From: Clostridium grantii DSM 8605
Lineage (GTDB): Bacteria > Bacillota > Clostridia > Clostridiales > Clostridiaceae
Assembly (NCBI RefSeq): GCF_900129965.1
Contig: NZ_FQXM01000004.1
Coordinates: 1-64,000 of the forward strand
Length of the DNA: 64,000 nucleotides
Direction of reading: 5' to 3'
Shown: in pieces, positions 1 through 8,266 of the stretch
How positions within the stretch are numbered: the stretch's first letter is position 1
Layout: each line of letters opens with the position of its first letter
Position numbers and translations under genes: made by a program
Notes under the pieces: generated by a model
The model's database searches: none
Seen by the model: only the letters and a program-made list of their open reading frames with translations
Told to the model about the DNA's origin: nothing

Positions 1-144
1 GATTATCACTTAGAAGATGGTCGCCATCGTTCTACTAAAATGTGGTATATCCGTACTTATGCAATCATGATGTGCCAGCACATTGATGCTTGGCAGAGCC
101 ATAATAATGATTCTTTAGATCTTAAAAAAATTATTTTTAACTAA
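1..144 (+). CDS. C-terminal fragment of a probable transposase (cut by window edge)
   Basis: An open frame enters from the left edge and stops with TAA at 142-144, giving about 47 residues. It is rich in His, Arg, Trp and Tyr (RHRSTKMWYIRTYAIMMCQH), which resembles the C-terminal end of DDE-type transposases. I recognise the style rather than a precise IS family. Nothing upstream can be judged because the gene begins before the window. Confidence 0.4.
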   Translation, partial: DYHLEDGRHRSTKMWYIRTYAIMMCQHIDAWQSHNNDSLDLKKIIFN

Positions 145-446
145 TCTATGGTTTTAAAGAATTTAAAAAAAATTCAACCTCGTAGGTTTATTTGCCATGC
201 CCTTTTTTACAAATTGAATACTAAATTAAGCTACTTTTAGAACACAAATAGAATTCCCAGTTAATTTATTACTTTTTTTAATGTTATTTTCAATTTATTC
301 CGAGAGTCTATAATACTCCCTAAATTTATTAATTTAAAAACCTGAGTAATTATATTATCTTATAACTTTGCAAATATTGCAATAATAACATTTATATTTT
401 AAAGAGTTTATACTCTGTTTTTGCAATTTTTATAAATTTTTCCTTA

Positions 447-487
447 ATAAAAACCAGGTTGAATAAAAAAACCTGATTTTTATTATT
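447..487 (-). terminator. Rho-independent terminator of the 2761-508 operon
   Basis: On the minus strand a CAGGTT/AACCTG stem lies about 20 bases past the aminotransferase stop and is followed by a T-rich tract. Apart from this hairpin, the gene-free stretch 145-507 shows only AT-rich sequence with no ORF or RNA that I can recognise. Confidence 0.7.
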
Positions 488-507
488 ATGCCTGTTATAT
501 AAAATAC

Positions 508-1653
508 CTATAACTGTGCCCTATCTATTTCTTTAATAGCCTCTATAATTGTAATAACATCATTTTCATCATTAAAATAACCAAAACTAACCCTAACAAC
601 ACCTATTTCTACTGTACCTATTGTTTCATGAGCTAATACAGCACAATGTAATCCTGATCGAGTATAAATATCATATTCATTATCAAGAATATAATTAGTT
701 TCTGAAGAATCAAGACCCTTAATATTAAATGAAATAACTGCTGCTTGCTGATTTGAATCAACTACCCCATAAATTATTACATTTTCTATTTTTTTTAGTT
801 CTTCTAACATTAGCTTAGTCAATTTTTGTTCATGTTTTTTTATTTTATCTATACTTGTATCAAGTATAAATTTAATACCTGCTCCCAAACCTACAATACC
901 AGGAGTATTTAAAGTTCCACTTTCATAATAGTCAGGCATTATAAATGGTTGAGTTAATAATTCTGACTTACTACCTGTGCCACCTTCTTTAAGAGGTTTT
1001 AAATCAATGCCTTCTTTAATATATAAAACTCCAGTTCCTTGGGGACCCATTAATCCTTTATGGCCAGCTGTAGCAAGCAAGTCAATTCCCAACTTTACTA
1101 CATCAATTTCATAAGAACCCGCAGTTTGTGATGCATCTACCATAAACATTATATTATGCTTCTTACATATTTTGCCCACTTCATCTATAGGTAAAAGTGT
1201 GCCCGTTACATTAGACGCATGAGTTATACATATTAGTTTAGTATTAGGACAGATTGTTTCTTCTAAAGCTCTTAAATTCAATCTTCCTTCATTATCACAT
1301 TTGATAATTGTAGTATCAACCCCTATTTCTTTTAAATGATTTAATGGTCTTATTACAGAATTATGTTCCATGCTGGAAGTTATTACATGGTCTTGTGGCT
1401 TTAGCAATCCTTTAAAAGCTAAATTCAAAGCTTCAGTTGCATTACTAGTAAATATTATTCTCATAGGATCTTTAATATTAAATAGTTTAGAAATTAATTC
1501 CCTTGTTTGATAAATCTCTCTTGCCGATTGCAAAGCCATCTTATGACCTGCTCTTCCTGGATTACCACAATAATTCCTCATACATTTGTCTACTGCTTGA
1601 TAAACTTGTTCGGGTTTTGGAAAGGAAGTAGCTGCATTGTCTAAATAAAGCAT
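508..1653 (-). CDS. Class V aminotransferase / cysteine desulfurase family protein (EF2568-like)
   Basis: PLP-dependent fold-type I enzyme of about 381 residues, belonging to the SufS/CsdA-like group that removes sulfur or selenium from cysteine or selenocysteine. It opens with the family signature LYLDNAATSFPKP. The segment VDASQTAGS, then ATAGHKGLMGPQGTG, contains the PLP-binding lysine, and a Cys in the C-terminal SGLHCAVLAHE loop is placed as the persulfide cysteine. An AAGGAG box six bases before the ATG at 1653 argues for this start rather than the ATG 27 bases upstream. It overlaps no neighbour with this start and is last in a four-gene run with DUF3343 and YedF. That association is known from selenium metabolism loci and supports a Se/S-mobilising role, although the substrate cannot be read from sequence. 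Confidence 0.85.
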   Translation of the reverse strand: MLYLDNAATSFPKPEQVYQAVDKCMRNYCGNPGRAGHKMALQSAREIYQTRELISKLFNIKDPMRIIFTSNATEALNLAFKGLLKPQDHVITSSMEHNSVIRPLNHLKEIGVDTTIIKCDNEGRLNLRALEETICPNTKLICITHASNVTGTLLPIDEVGKICKKHNIMFMVDASQTAGSYEIDVVKLGIDLLATAGHKGLMGPQGTGVLYIKEGIDLKPLKEGGTGSKSELLTQPFIMPDYYESGTLNTPGIVGLGAGIKFILDTSIDKIKKHEQKLTKLMLEELKKIENVIIYGVVDSNQQAAVISFNIKGLDSSETNYILDNEYDIYTRSGLHCAVLAHETIGTVEIGVVRVSFGYFNDENDVITIIEAIKEIDRAQL

Positions 1654-1672
1654 TTTTTTCTCCTTTATTTTT

Positions 1673-1948
1673 TCATTCATTAACTAATATGGATTTTATT
1701 TTTCTTTTTCCATCTATTTTTTTGTTACTAACACTATAAAGACCATAAGTAAATGTTAGTTTTTTTACATAGTCAATTATCTTTTCAATATCCAAAGAAA
1801 ATATTTTGATGGACAATCCGCAACTTCGAGTAATTTCTCTTGGTGTTGGTATTATAGCAATTTCAAAATGTTTCATTATATTTTTTTCAGTTTGCATAGC
1901 ATGATTGGTTGAATCAAAAGAAATCACATAAAATATTTCGCTATCCAT
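1673..1948 (-). CDS. DUF3343 family protein, putative Se/S carrier
   Basis: Small protein of 91 residues matching the DUF3343 pattern: a beta-alpha-beta start (YVISFDSTNHAMQTEK) followed by the conserved PTPREITRSCGLSI block with a single Cys. That Cys is the only plausible carrier residue. Family members usually lie beside YedF and the EF2568-type aminotransferase, as here, and are thought to handle sulfur or selenium intermediates; that role is inference from context. A GAAGGTG box precedes the ATG. It lies 18 bp after yedF and 19 bp before the best aminotransferase start, so the three are very probably co-transcribed. Confidence 0.75.
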   Translation of the reverse strand: MDSEIFYVISFDSTNHAMQTEKNIMKHFEIAIIPTPREITRSCGLSIKIFSLDIEKIIDYVKKLTFTYGLYSVSNKKIDGKRKIKSILVNE

Positions 1949-1966
1949 TTTTTCACCTTCATCTTT

Positions 1967-2344
1967 TTATATCTTTATAGAATTCCTAGCTTTATTTAAT
2001 TTTTCTACAATAGTATACATATTACTAACAGTTCCTGCCATCAATTTTTCCTTTAATTCATAAAAGTTCAAACAAGTACCACAAGATAAAATTTCTACTC
2101 CTTGGTCTTCTAAAGTTTTTAAACTTTCTAAAACCGGAGAATTTTCAGTAGCAAGAAATACTCCCTTATTTATAAATATAATTGTATTAGGTTTAGGGTC
2201 CACTTCTGTCAATGCATATATATATGACTTCATTAAAGTTTTACCTAACTCCATATCTCCTCCACCTAAAACATCATCTGTAATAGATATAACTAAATTA
2301 TCACTTTCTATTATTGCTACTTCTTTTAATTTTTCTTCTTTCAT
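1967..2344 (-). CDS. yedF: YedF-like DsrE-fold protein lacking the TusA domain
   Basis: The 125 residues match the C-terminal DsrE-like half of selenium metabolism protein YedF: LVISITDDVLGGGDMELGK, then FINKGVFLATE, VEILSCGTCLNFYELKEKL and a final NMYTIVEKL. The conserved Cys pair is in SCGTCLNF. Standard YedF has an N-terminal TusA domain of about 70 residues with a CPxP motif, and here it is missing. Only 36 bp separate this start from the preceding gene, so no TusA domain is encoded just upstream. The reading frame is otherwise clean. TusA may be supplied elsewhere in the genome, or this may be a naturally shortened lineage variant. Confidence 0.8.
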   Translation of the reverse strand: MKEEKLKEVAIIESDNLVISITDDVLGGGDMELGKTLMKSYIYALTEVDPKPNTIIFINKGVFLATENSPVLESLKTLEDQGVEILSCGTCLNFYELKEKLMAGTVSNMYTIVEKLNKARNSIKI

Positions 2345-2380
2345 CTTCTTTCCTTCTTTCTTTTAATCTTTTTTTATAAA

Positions 2381-2761
2381 TTAAGCTCTTATAATTTCTA
2401 CTTTGTAACCATCTGGATCTGTAACAAAATAATATTGTGGTGCTGATCCTGGAAGCCCTTTCAAATCAGTAACCTCATATCCCATATTTTTATGTGTTTC
2501 ATGAGATTCTTCTAGATTCTCTACAGTTAATGCAAAATGACTAAATCCATTTCCTATTTCATAAGGCTTTTCTGGATTATAATTATAAGTAATTTCGATT
2601 TCAAAATTTCCTGCTTCATCGCTCAAATAAACTAAAGTGAATTTATGCTCTGGAAAATCCTTTCTACTTACTTCTTTTAAACTTAAAGCATTCATATAGA
2701 AATCTAAAGATTTTTCCAAATCCATAACTCTGATACATCCATGTACTATATTATATTTCAT
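2381..2761 (-). CDS. gloA: Glyoxalase I-like VOC superfamily protein
   Basis: A 126-residue vicinal-oxygen-chelate protein resembling lactoylglutathione lyase, which isomerises the hemithioacetal of methylglyoxal. The four expected metal ligands can be placed at H7 (VHGCIRV), E56 (FEIEITYN), H75 (FSHFALTV) and E122 (DPDGYKVEIIRA). Length and spacing fit bacterial GloA. An AAAGGAGAGG site precedes the ATG. It is first in the run that continues into yedF, DUF3343 and the aminotransferase. The thiol cofactor in a Clostridium-like host is unlikely to be glutathione, so the exact substrate is open. Confidence 0.8.
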   Translation of the reverse strand: MKYNIVHGCIRVMDLEKSLDFYMNALSLKEVSRKDFPEHKFTLVYLSDEAGNFEIEITYNYNPEKPYEIGNGFSHFALTVENLEESHETHKNMGYEVTDLKGLPGSAPQYYFVTDPDGYKVEIIRA

Positions 2762-2844
2762 TTTACCTCTCCTTTTATAAATGGTAATATTCCCAACCTA
2801 TTATACCATAAATTTCAATATTATATTATAACTTCTGCTCATTT

Positions 2845-3699
2845 CTATAAATCTTTCAATGGAAATAAAGGATGGATTTTTTTTGCCATTTTCTCAAGTT
2901 TATCTATTTCTTCAAAGGTAATAGGTTTGAATTTATTAGTAGCTTCTATTGCCCATCTTAAATGTTCTATATCTCCGGGAGGAATTGCTGCTGTGATTGA
3001 TTTAGAAAGAGTATATCTATAAGCTAACATGGCTAATTCTTTATCATCAATAGCTTCATACCACCCCTTTGGATATTTATTTACTATATCTTTTGATAAG
3101 CTTGTTTTAGCCATAGCTTTTAAAGCTAATATACCCATTCCTTTTTCTTCAGCTTTTTTTATAACTTTCGCTCCAAAACCACCATTCAAAATATTAACCC
3201 AGTTTATAGGAAATAGAATTGAATCAAAATCGAATCTATCTAATAAAGCCATTGCTGCTTCTTCCGTGTGTGCCGAAAAACCAATATGCTTTATAATTCC
3301 ATCACGCTTAGCCTTTAAAAAGGTTTCCATTGCCCCATCTGCTGCAAAAACTTGTTCTACATCCTCCAAGGTTGTCATAGCATGAAGTTGATACAAATCA
3401 AAATGATTGGTATTTAATTTTTTCAAAGATTGGTGTAATAATTCTTCCGCTCCTTTTTTTGTTCTATCCACAGTTTTGCATGCTAAAAATATATTATTTC
3501 TTTTTCCTTTTAATGCAGGGCCTAATCTATCTTCTGCATCATTGTATGTAGGAGCTACATCAAAATAATTTATTCCTGCATCTATTGCCTCAGCCACATA
3601 ACTGTTTGCATCCTTTTGATTTTCTAGAGAAGTTACAATACCCCCAAATCCAACAATTGATAATTGTTCCCCAGTTTTGCCTAAAGTACGTTTTTCCAT
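2845..3699 (-). CDS. Aldo/keto reductase
   Basis: A 284-residue NAD(P)H-dependent oxidoreductase of the AKR (TIM-barrel) family. It begins with the family opening KRTLGKTGEQLSIVGFGG. The catalytic Asp and Tyr are visible in INYFDVAPTYNDAEDRLGPAL, a Lys follows in NIFLACKT, and the His region is FDLYQLHAMT. The C-terminal part has the usual cofactor-binding segment (YTLSKSITAAIPPG). This subtype is common in clostridia, often with unknown substrates. It lies upstream of the glyoxalase in the same direction with an 83-bp gap, so the two could share a transcript. A carbonyl-detoxification pairing with glyoxalase is plausible but is inference. Confidence 0.85.
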   Translation of the reverse strand: MEKRTLGKTGEQLSIVGFGGIVTSLENQKDANSYVAEAIDAGINYFDVAPTYNDAEDRLGPALKGKRNNIFLACKTVDRTKKGAEELLHQSLKKLNTNHFDLYQLHAMTTLEDVEQVFAADGAMETFLKAKRDGIIKHIGFSAHTEEAAMALLDRFDFDSILFPINWVNILNGGFGAKVIKKAEEKGMGILALKAMAKTSLSKDIVNKYPKGWYEAIDDKELAMLAYRYTLSKSITAAIPPGDIEHLRWAIEATNKFKPITFEEIDKLEKMAKKIHPLFPLKDL

Positions 3700-3873
3700 T
3701 ATATCACCCTTTATTTAAATTATTTTAAATCTTAATATTTATATTATAAAGCATTTTTTAATTTTTGCACTATATACCTCAGCATTTACTTTACAAGAGA
3801 AAAGAAAGAAGCTATAATTAAATAAATCAATATTGTACTACAATCTTGTACATTAATTCATGAGGAGAGCATT

Positions 3874-4716
3874 ATGAAAAAGTTATTTAAGGAATATTTT
3901 ATTATTTTTATTGGATTACTATTAGTTGCACTTGAAATTACCTATATAATGATACCAAATAATATTGTATCAGGTGGAATAGGAGGACTAGCCATAGTTA
4001 TAAATCATTTCTTTACCAATATTTCTGTAGGATTCATTATGTTAATATTAAATATTATATTATTTATAATTGCTTTTGTTTTCTTAGGAGGAGAATTTGG
4101 AGTAAAAACTATAATATGTAGTTTATCCTTGTCAAGCATGGTTTGGGTTCTCCAAAAGTTTTTCCCTATACATAAGAGTTTATCAGATGACTTATTAGCT
4201 CAACTTATACTTGCTTCTATTATGGCTTCTCTTGGCCTAGCATTAGTATTTTATGAAAATGCATCTACAGGAGGCACAGATATTATAGCTAAAATTTTAA
4301 ATAAATTCTTTCGATTGAGTATTGGAAAAGCTGTATTAATTTCTGATCTATTAATAGTTTTATCCTCTGTTTTTGTTTTTGGCTTTAAAGTAGGTATTTA
4401 CGGCTTTTTAGGACTATTACTAAACGGATTACTTATTGATTATATTATTCTAAACATTAATTCCACTCAAGAAATTATTATTATAAGTAATAAAAGCAAA
4501 AAAATTATGAACTTTATTCATAAAGAGTTTAATCAAAGCGCTACTATTTATCAAGCTTTTGATGCTAATTCTAATGAAAAAAGAGATGTTATTCGAATTA
4601 TTTTAATGAAAAAAGGTTATTTAAAACTTAAAAAATATGTAAATCAGATTGATAATATGGCCTATATAACTTCTCACAGTATAGAAGAAATACAAGGATT
4701 CAGGTTTATGGTATAA
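3874..4716 (+). CDS. YitT family membrane protein (DUF161 + DUF2179)
   Basis: Integral membrane protein of 280 residues. About five or six hydrophobic segments occupy residues 8-190, including the family motif VSGGIGGLAIVINHFF near residue 33 and the ENASTGGTDIIAKIL loop near residue 129. A soluble C-terminal DUF2179 domain (residues about 195-280) ends in HSIEEIQGFRFMV. Length and layout match B. subtilis YitT-type proteins, whose transported species is unknown. A GAGGAG site lies seven bases before the ATG. The GntR-type regulator begins 32 bp downstream, suggesting a two-gene unit, and the gene is divergent from the aldo/keto reductase. Confidence 0.88.
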   Translation: MKKLFKEYFIIFIGLLLVALEITYIMIPNNIVSGGIGGLAIVINHFFTNISVGFIMLILNIILFIIAFVFLGGEFGVKTIICSLSLSSMVWVLQKFFPIHKSLSDDLLAQLILASIMASLGLALVFYENASTGGTDIIAKILNKFFRLSIGKAVLISDLLIVLSSVFVFGFKVGIYGFLGLLLNGLLIDYIILNINSTQEIIIISNKSKKIMNFIHKEFNQSATIYQAFDANSNEKRDVIRIILMKKGYLKLKKYVNQIDNMAYITSHSIEEIQGFRFMV

Positions 4717-4748
4717 TAATGTAAAACCCTACTAAAGGAGCTTATATT

Positions 4749-5432
4749 ATGGCTAACAAAATAACTGTACCTATAGAACATACTATTTATGAGACTTTAA
4801 AAAGCGCTATTCTTCAAAATAAACTAGCTACGGGAACTCAATTAATAGAAGCTACTATTTGCAAAAAATTTGAAGCTAGTAGGACCCCTGTCCGTAATGC
4901 TTTAAAAAAACTTTCTGAAGATAATCTAGTGGACATTATCGCAAATAAAGGTGCTTTTGTAATTCAACCTTCCAGTGAAGATATTATTAAAGCTTATGAA
5001 CTTCGTGAGGAATTTGAAATAATCTCCTTAAAACTATGTATTCATAAAATTGATGAAGAAGATATCAACGAACTACACTCAATAATAAAAGAAGAATATG
5101 ATGCTATAAACAATGGGGATATAGACTCTTATCTTAGCTTGAACAAGAAATTTCATGTATCAATTTCTAAGAAAACAGGAAATAAGTTTCTTGTTGAATT
5201 TACCGAGAGTATTATAGATAGACTTAATATATACCTGCAGATTTACGACACAATTTTAAATGTAAATTTAAATGACGTAAGCCATATAAATGATCATGAG
5301 GTAATAGTAGACCTACTGAGCAAAAAAGATTTGATTCAATTAAAGTCAGTAGCAAGAAATCATATAATTAGCAGTCTTAAAGACCTAGAATTAGATAAAA
5401 TTGAGTATACTTCTTTAGACGATTTATTTTGA
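4749..5432 (+). CDS. GntR family transcriptional regulator (FCD domain)
   Basis: DNA-binding regulator of 227 residues. The N-terminal winged helix (residues about 10-75) shows the GntR pattern IYETLKSAILQNKLATGTQL, EATICKKFEASRTPVRNALKKL and GAFVIQPSS. The C-terminal all-helical FCD ligand domain (residues about 80-215) contains Asp and His residues of the kind that bind metal or carboxylate effectors (LNKKFHVSI, HINDHEVI, ARNHI). A strong AAGGAG box sits eight bases before the ATG. It follows the YitT gene closely and probably shares its promoter. The effector cannot be inferred. Confidence 0.87.
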   Translation: MANKITVPIEHTIYETLKSAILQNKLATGTQLIEATICKKFEASRTPVRNALKKLSEDNLVDIIANKGAFVIQPSSEDIIKAYELREEFEIISLKLCIHKIDEEDINELHSIIKEEYDAINNGDIDSYLSLNKKFHVSISKKTGNKFLVEFTESIIDRLNIYLQIYDTILNVNLNDVSHINDHEVIVDLLSKKDLIQLKSVARNHIISSLKDLELDKIEYTSLDDLF

Positions 5433-5475
5433 GAATAGATAATATATTATTTGTGAAATTCATACTAAGTTGAAT

Positions 5476-5500
5476 AGGGCTGGCATGGAAACCAGCCCCT
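5476..5500. repeat. GC-rich hairpin between convergent genes
   Basis: A GGGCTGG / CCAGCCC stem with an 8-base loop sits between two converging genes. It has no T-tract on either strand, so it is not a standard terminator. Its GTAGGGGC-like flank resembles short palindromic repeats scattered through many clostridial genomes. Confidence 0.5.
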
Positions 5501-5517
5501 ACAAATTTACCGCTTTA

Positions 5518-7215
5518 TTAAGCAAAATGTATTGCTCCTGTTTTTAATTGAAGTGCTGCTTCATGTAATGCTTCTGCTGTAGTTGGGTGAGCATGAATTG
5601 TTGAAATTATAGCTTCAGCAGTCAGATTATTTTGTATAGCTAAAGTTATTTCACTAATTAAGTCAGTAGCATGTGGACCTATTATTGCCCCACCAATTAA
5701 TTTATCTGTGCTGTTATCCATTATTAGTTTTACAAAACCCGTTTTTTCCCCTAGAGTAAGTGCTTTTCCATTAGCAGCAAAAGGGAACATACCGATTTTA
5801 ATATCCATATTATCTTTAGCTGCTTGTTTTTCTGTTACCCCTACCATAGCTATTTCAGGTGAGGTAAATATAGCACTTGGTACAGTATCGTAGCTTATTT
5901 TTTCTTCTTCTCCTAAAATATTTTTCACAGCTGTAATCCCTTGATGTGAAGCTACATGAGCTAGTTGAATAATATTAGTTACATCTCCGATGGCATAAAC
6001 ATTTTCTACAGAAGTTTCCATCTTTTCATTAACCTTAATTCCCTTTGTTTTATCACTAATCTCTACCCCAATTTTTTCTATGCCTACTCCTTCAAAGTAT
6101 GGTTTTCTTCCAACTGACATCAATACTTTATCTGTGGCCATACAAGAATCACTTCCTTCTTTTGAAAAACACACTATACTTTGACCATCTTCGCTGTCTA
6201 ATATTTTTTCTACTTTGCATCCAGTAAACAATTTTATTCCTGCTTTTTTAGCACTATTAGTAATCACTTCACACAAATCCTTATCTAAACAAGTGAGTAT
6301 CGATTCGAAGTATTCAATAACAGTTACCTCAACCCCTAAACTAGCAAAAATAAATGCAAATTCCATTCCTATGATGCCACCACCAATAATAACCATTCTT
6401 TTTGGTAATTCTTTTATATCTAAAACTTCTTTGCTTGTTAAAATATTTTTAGACTCACATCCCTGAATATTTAATATAGAAGTTTCTGAACCTGTGGCAA
6501 TAATAATATCTTTTGTTTTTATCGTTGATTCTAATCTTTTTGATTTTACTAGCACCGTAGTTTTATCAGTAATTTCGGCTTTTCCCTTGATTATTTTCAC
6601 ATTATGTTTATTTAATAAATATTCTATTCCTTGAACTAGTTCTTCTACCACACTGTTTTTACGGGAAATCATTTTTTTTATATCTACTTCAACATTATTA
6701 GTAATAACGCCAAAAGATTCTGCTTCTTTACAATTTTTATAAACTTCTGCTGAGCGAACCAATGCCTTTGTGGGTATACATCCCCAATTGAGACATGTAC
6801 CACCTAATTTTTCATTTTCTATAAGAATAACTTTTGCACCCATTTTTGCAGCTTGAATAGCTGCTACGTATCCACCAGGGCCCGCTCCAATAATAGTGAT
6901 TTCTGTATCCAATTCTTCTTTTTCTGCTTTTAGGATTCCTGAAAAATAACTATTGGGTGATTTTTTAGCTTGATCCTTTTCTCCATCCATAGTACCCAAC
7001 AGTTGCCCTACTTTAATAGAATCTCCTTCTTCCACTACTAAAGAAGTAATAGTTCCCTTTGAAGTTGCTTTTAGATCTGTACTTCCCTTGCTTGCTTCTA
7101 TGGTCATTATTACTTCTCCTATTGAAACTTGGTCTCCTATAATTTTATTAATTTTTCCTATGATTCCTTCTTTTGCTCCTGATATGGTAGTAGTTAATTT
7201 TAAATCTATATTCAT
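5518..7215 (-). CDS. lpdA: Dihydrolipoyl dehydrogenase with N-terminal lipoyl domain
   Basis: FAD-dependent E3 enzyme that reoxidises dihydrolipoyl groups with NAD+. The first ~78 residues are a lipoyl domain; the lipoylated lysine is K43 in IEASKGSTD. A short linker is followed by the E3 core: FAD motif IIGAGPGGYVAAIQA (from about 108), redox pair C141 and C146 in GGTCLNWGCIPTK, NAD site VIIGGGIIGMEFA, and the C-terminal HAHPTTAEALHEA acid/base region. A GGGAGG box seven bases before the ATG at 7215 shows that the GTG 15 bases upstream lies within the ribosome binding region. There are no E1 or E2 genes next door, only the AhpD-like gene upstream, which suggests this lipoyl arm may serve a different partner. 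Confidence 0.92.
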   Translation of the reverse strand: MNIDLKLTTTISGAKEGIIGKINKIIGDQVSIGEVIMTIEASKGSTDLKATSKGTITSLVVEEGDSIKVGQLLGTMDGEKDQAKKSPNSYFSGILKAEKEELDTEITIIGAGPGGYVAAIQAAKMGAKVILIENEKLGGTCLNWGCIPTKALVRSAEVYKNCKEAESFGVITNNVEVDIKKMISRKNSVVEELVQGIEYLLNKHNVKIIKGKAEITDKTTVLVKSKRLESTIKTKDIIIATGSETSILNIQGCESKNILTSKEVLDIKELPKRMVIIGGGIIGMEFAFIFASLGVEVTVIEYFESILTCLDKDLCEVITNSAKKAGIKLFTGCKVEKILDSEDGQSIVCFSKEGSDSCMATDKVLMSVGRKPYFEGVGIEKIGVEISDKTKGIKVNEKMETSVENVYAIGDVTNIIQLAHVASHQGITAVKNILGEEEKISYDTVPSAIFTSPEIAMVGVTEKQAAKDNMDIKIGMFPFAANGKALTLGEKTGFVKLIMDNSTDKLIGGAIIGPHATDLISEITLAIQNNLTAEAIISTIHAHPTTAEALHEAALQLKTGAIHFA

Positions 7216-7242
7216 ATTGTATCCTCCCACAAATAGAAAATT

Positions 7243-7263
7243 GGAGCAGATATAATCTGCCCC
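7243..7263. repeat. Intercistronic hairpin between the AhpD-like gene and lpdA
   Basis: GGAGCAGAT / ATCTGCCCC pairs across a three-base loop with one mismatch. It has no following T-run, so it may be an mRNA processing or stability element, or a short repeat, in the 58-bp gap between the two co-directional genes. Confidence 0.4.
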
Positions 7264-7273
7264 TTAGTTTGTC

Positions 7274-7627
7274 TTATTTAAAATCCTTTTCAAATTCGTC
7301 AATAGATTCTTTAAGTAAGGTAACACTATATGCCATTGATGGTCCTCCACCAAAAGCAACTGCAACCATTGCTGCTTCTAATATTTCTTCTCTAGTAGCA
7401 CCTGCTTCAAGAGATTTATACACATGGAAAACAATACAATATTCGCATCTATTATAAGCCCCAATTGCTACACTCATAAGTTCTTTAGTTTTTACATCTA
7501 AAGCCCCTTCAGTATATGTAGTTCCTAATAAATTCATAAATGCTCCAACGTGATCTGGATTTGTTTGTCCTAATCCTTCAAGCCCACCCATAAAATCATT
7601 TAACATTTTTCTTGGTTCGTATGACAT
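7274..7627 (-). CDS. AhpD-like carboxymuconolactone decarboxylase family protein
   Basis: A 117-residue all-helical CMD/AhpD-fold protein. The peroxidase-type active site is complete in spacing: E49, then C61-E-Y-C64, then H68, which is E-x11-C-x2-C-x3-H as in AhpD. The tail AFGGGPSMAYSVTLL is also typical. AhpD proteins shuttle electrons from lipoyl groups to peroxiredoxin and have weak hydroperoxidase activity. An AAGGAGG site precedes the ATG. It lies just before a lipoyl-bearing dihydrolipoamide dehydrogenase in the same direction, which makes a redox partnership likely. Confidence 0.85.
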   Translation of the reverse strand: MSYEPRKMLNDFMGGLEGLGQTNPDHVGAFMNLLGTTYTEGALDVKTKELMSVAIGAYNRCEYCIVFHVYKSLEAGATREEILEAAMVAVAFGGGPSMAYSVTLLKESIDEFEKDFK

Positions 7628-7738
7628 AAAAATACCTCCTTAAAATATATTCATTAATTTTTTATTGCTATGCTAATTATTATTATAGCAACCTTTCCTT
7701 ATATAATCAATATGTTTGTGAAATTTTTATTTTTTTAT

Positions 7739-7775
7739 ACAAAAAAGGAAAGTCTTTTTAAATGACTTTCCTTTA
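7739..7775 (-). terminator. Rho-independent terminator after the MarR gene
   Basis: On the minus strand an AAAGGAAAGTC/GACTTTCCTTT stem is followed by six T residues, 17-50 bp past the stop of the 8223-7792 gene. Confidence 0.85.
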
Positions 7776-7791
7776 ACTTCAAAATTATATT

Positions 7792-8223
7792 TTATAAATT
7801 TTCTGATACATTTTGTCCCATAGTTTCTAAAACTTTTAAAAATACTTTTAATTCTTCTTCTGTAATATTTTTGGTGATAGTTTCACTGAAAGCAATGCCT
7901 TCTGGTAGAAGTTTTTCCCTCATTTTCTTGCCTTCTTCTGTTAGTTCAAGTTTAATGGTTCTTCTATCCTTACTATTTTTTTCACGTTCAACAAATCCAT
8001 TAGCTTCTAATCTATCAATTAACCTTGCCATAGTGGAAGGTTTTATTTCCATTAATTGACATAACTCAATTTGACTTATACCTTCATACTTTCCTAGGTA
8101 AAACAAGGCAGTCCACTGTACACGAGTACTTCCTTTAGCTACTAATTTATCGTTAAAAACTTCATTTAAATTTTTTGTTGTTTTATTGGTAATAAAAGCT
8201 AAACAATTCTCTAAATCAAACAT
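7792..8223 (-). CDS. MarR family transcriptional regulator
   Basis: Winged-helix regulator of 143 residues. The central HTH (residues about 50-80) reads ISQIELCQLMEIKPSTMARLIDRLEANGFVER, followed by the wing motif KDRRTIKLELTEEGKK. Dimerisation helices flank it at both ends. Three cysteines or fewer are present and no obvious redox pair is visible. It has its own terminator, so it is separately transcribed from the AhpD-like/lpdA pair downstream, but proximity makes that pair a candidate target. Confidence 0.88.
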   Translation of the reverse strand: MFDLENCLAFITNKTTKNLNEVFNDKLVAKGSTRVQWTALFYLGKYEGISQIELCQLMEIKPSTMARLIDRLEANGFVEREKNSKDRRTIKLELTEEGKKMREKLLPEGIAFSETITKNITEEELKVFLKVLETMGQNVSENL

Positions 8224-8266
8224 AATCTTCTCACCTTTTGTTTTATATTAATTACATTTAATTATA

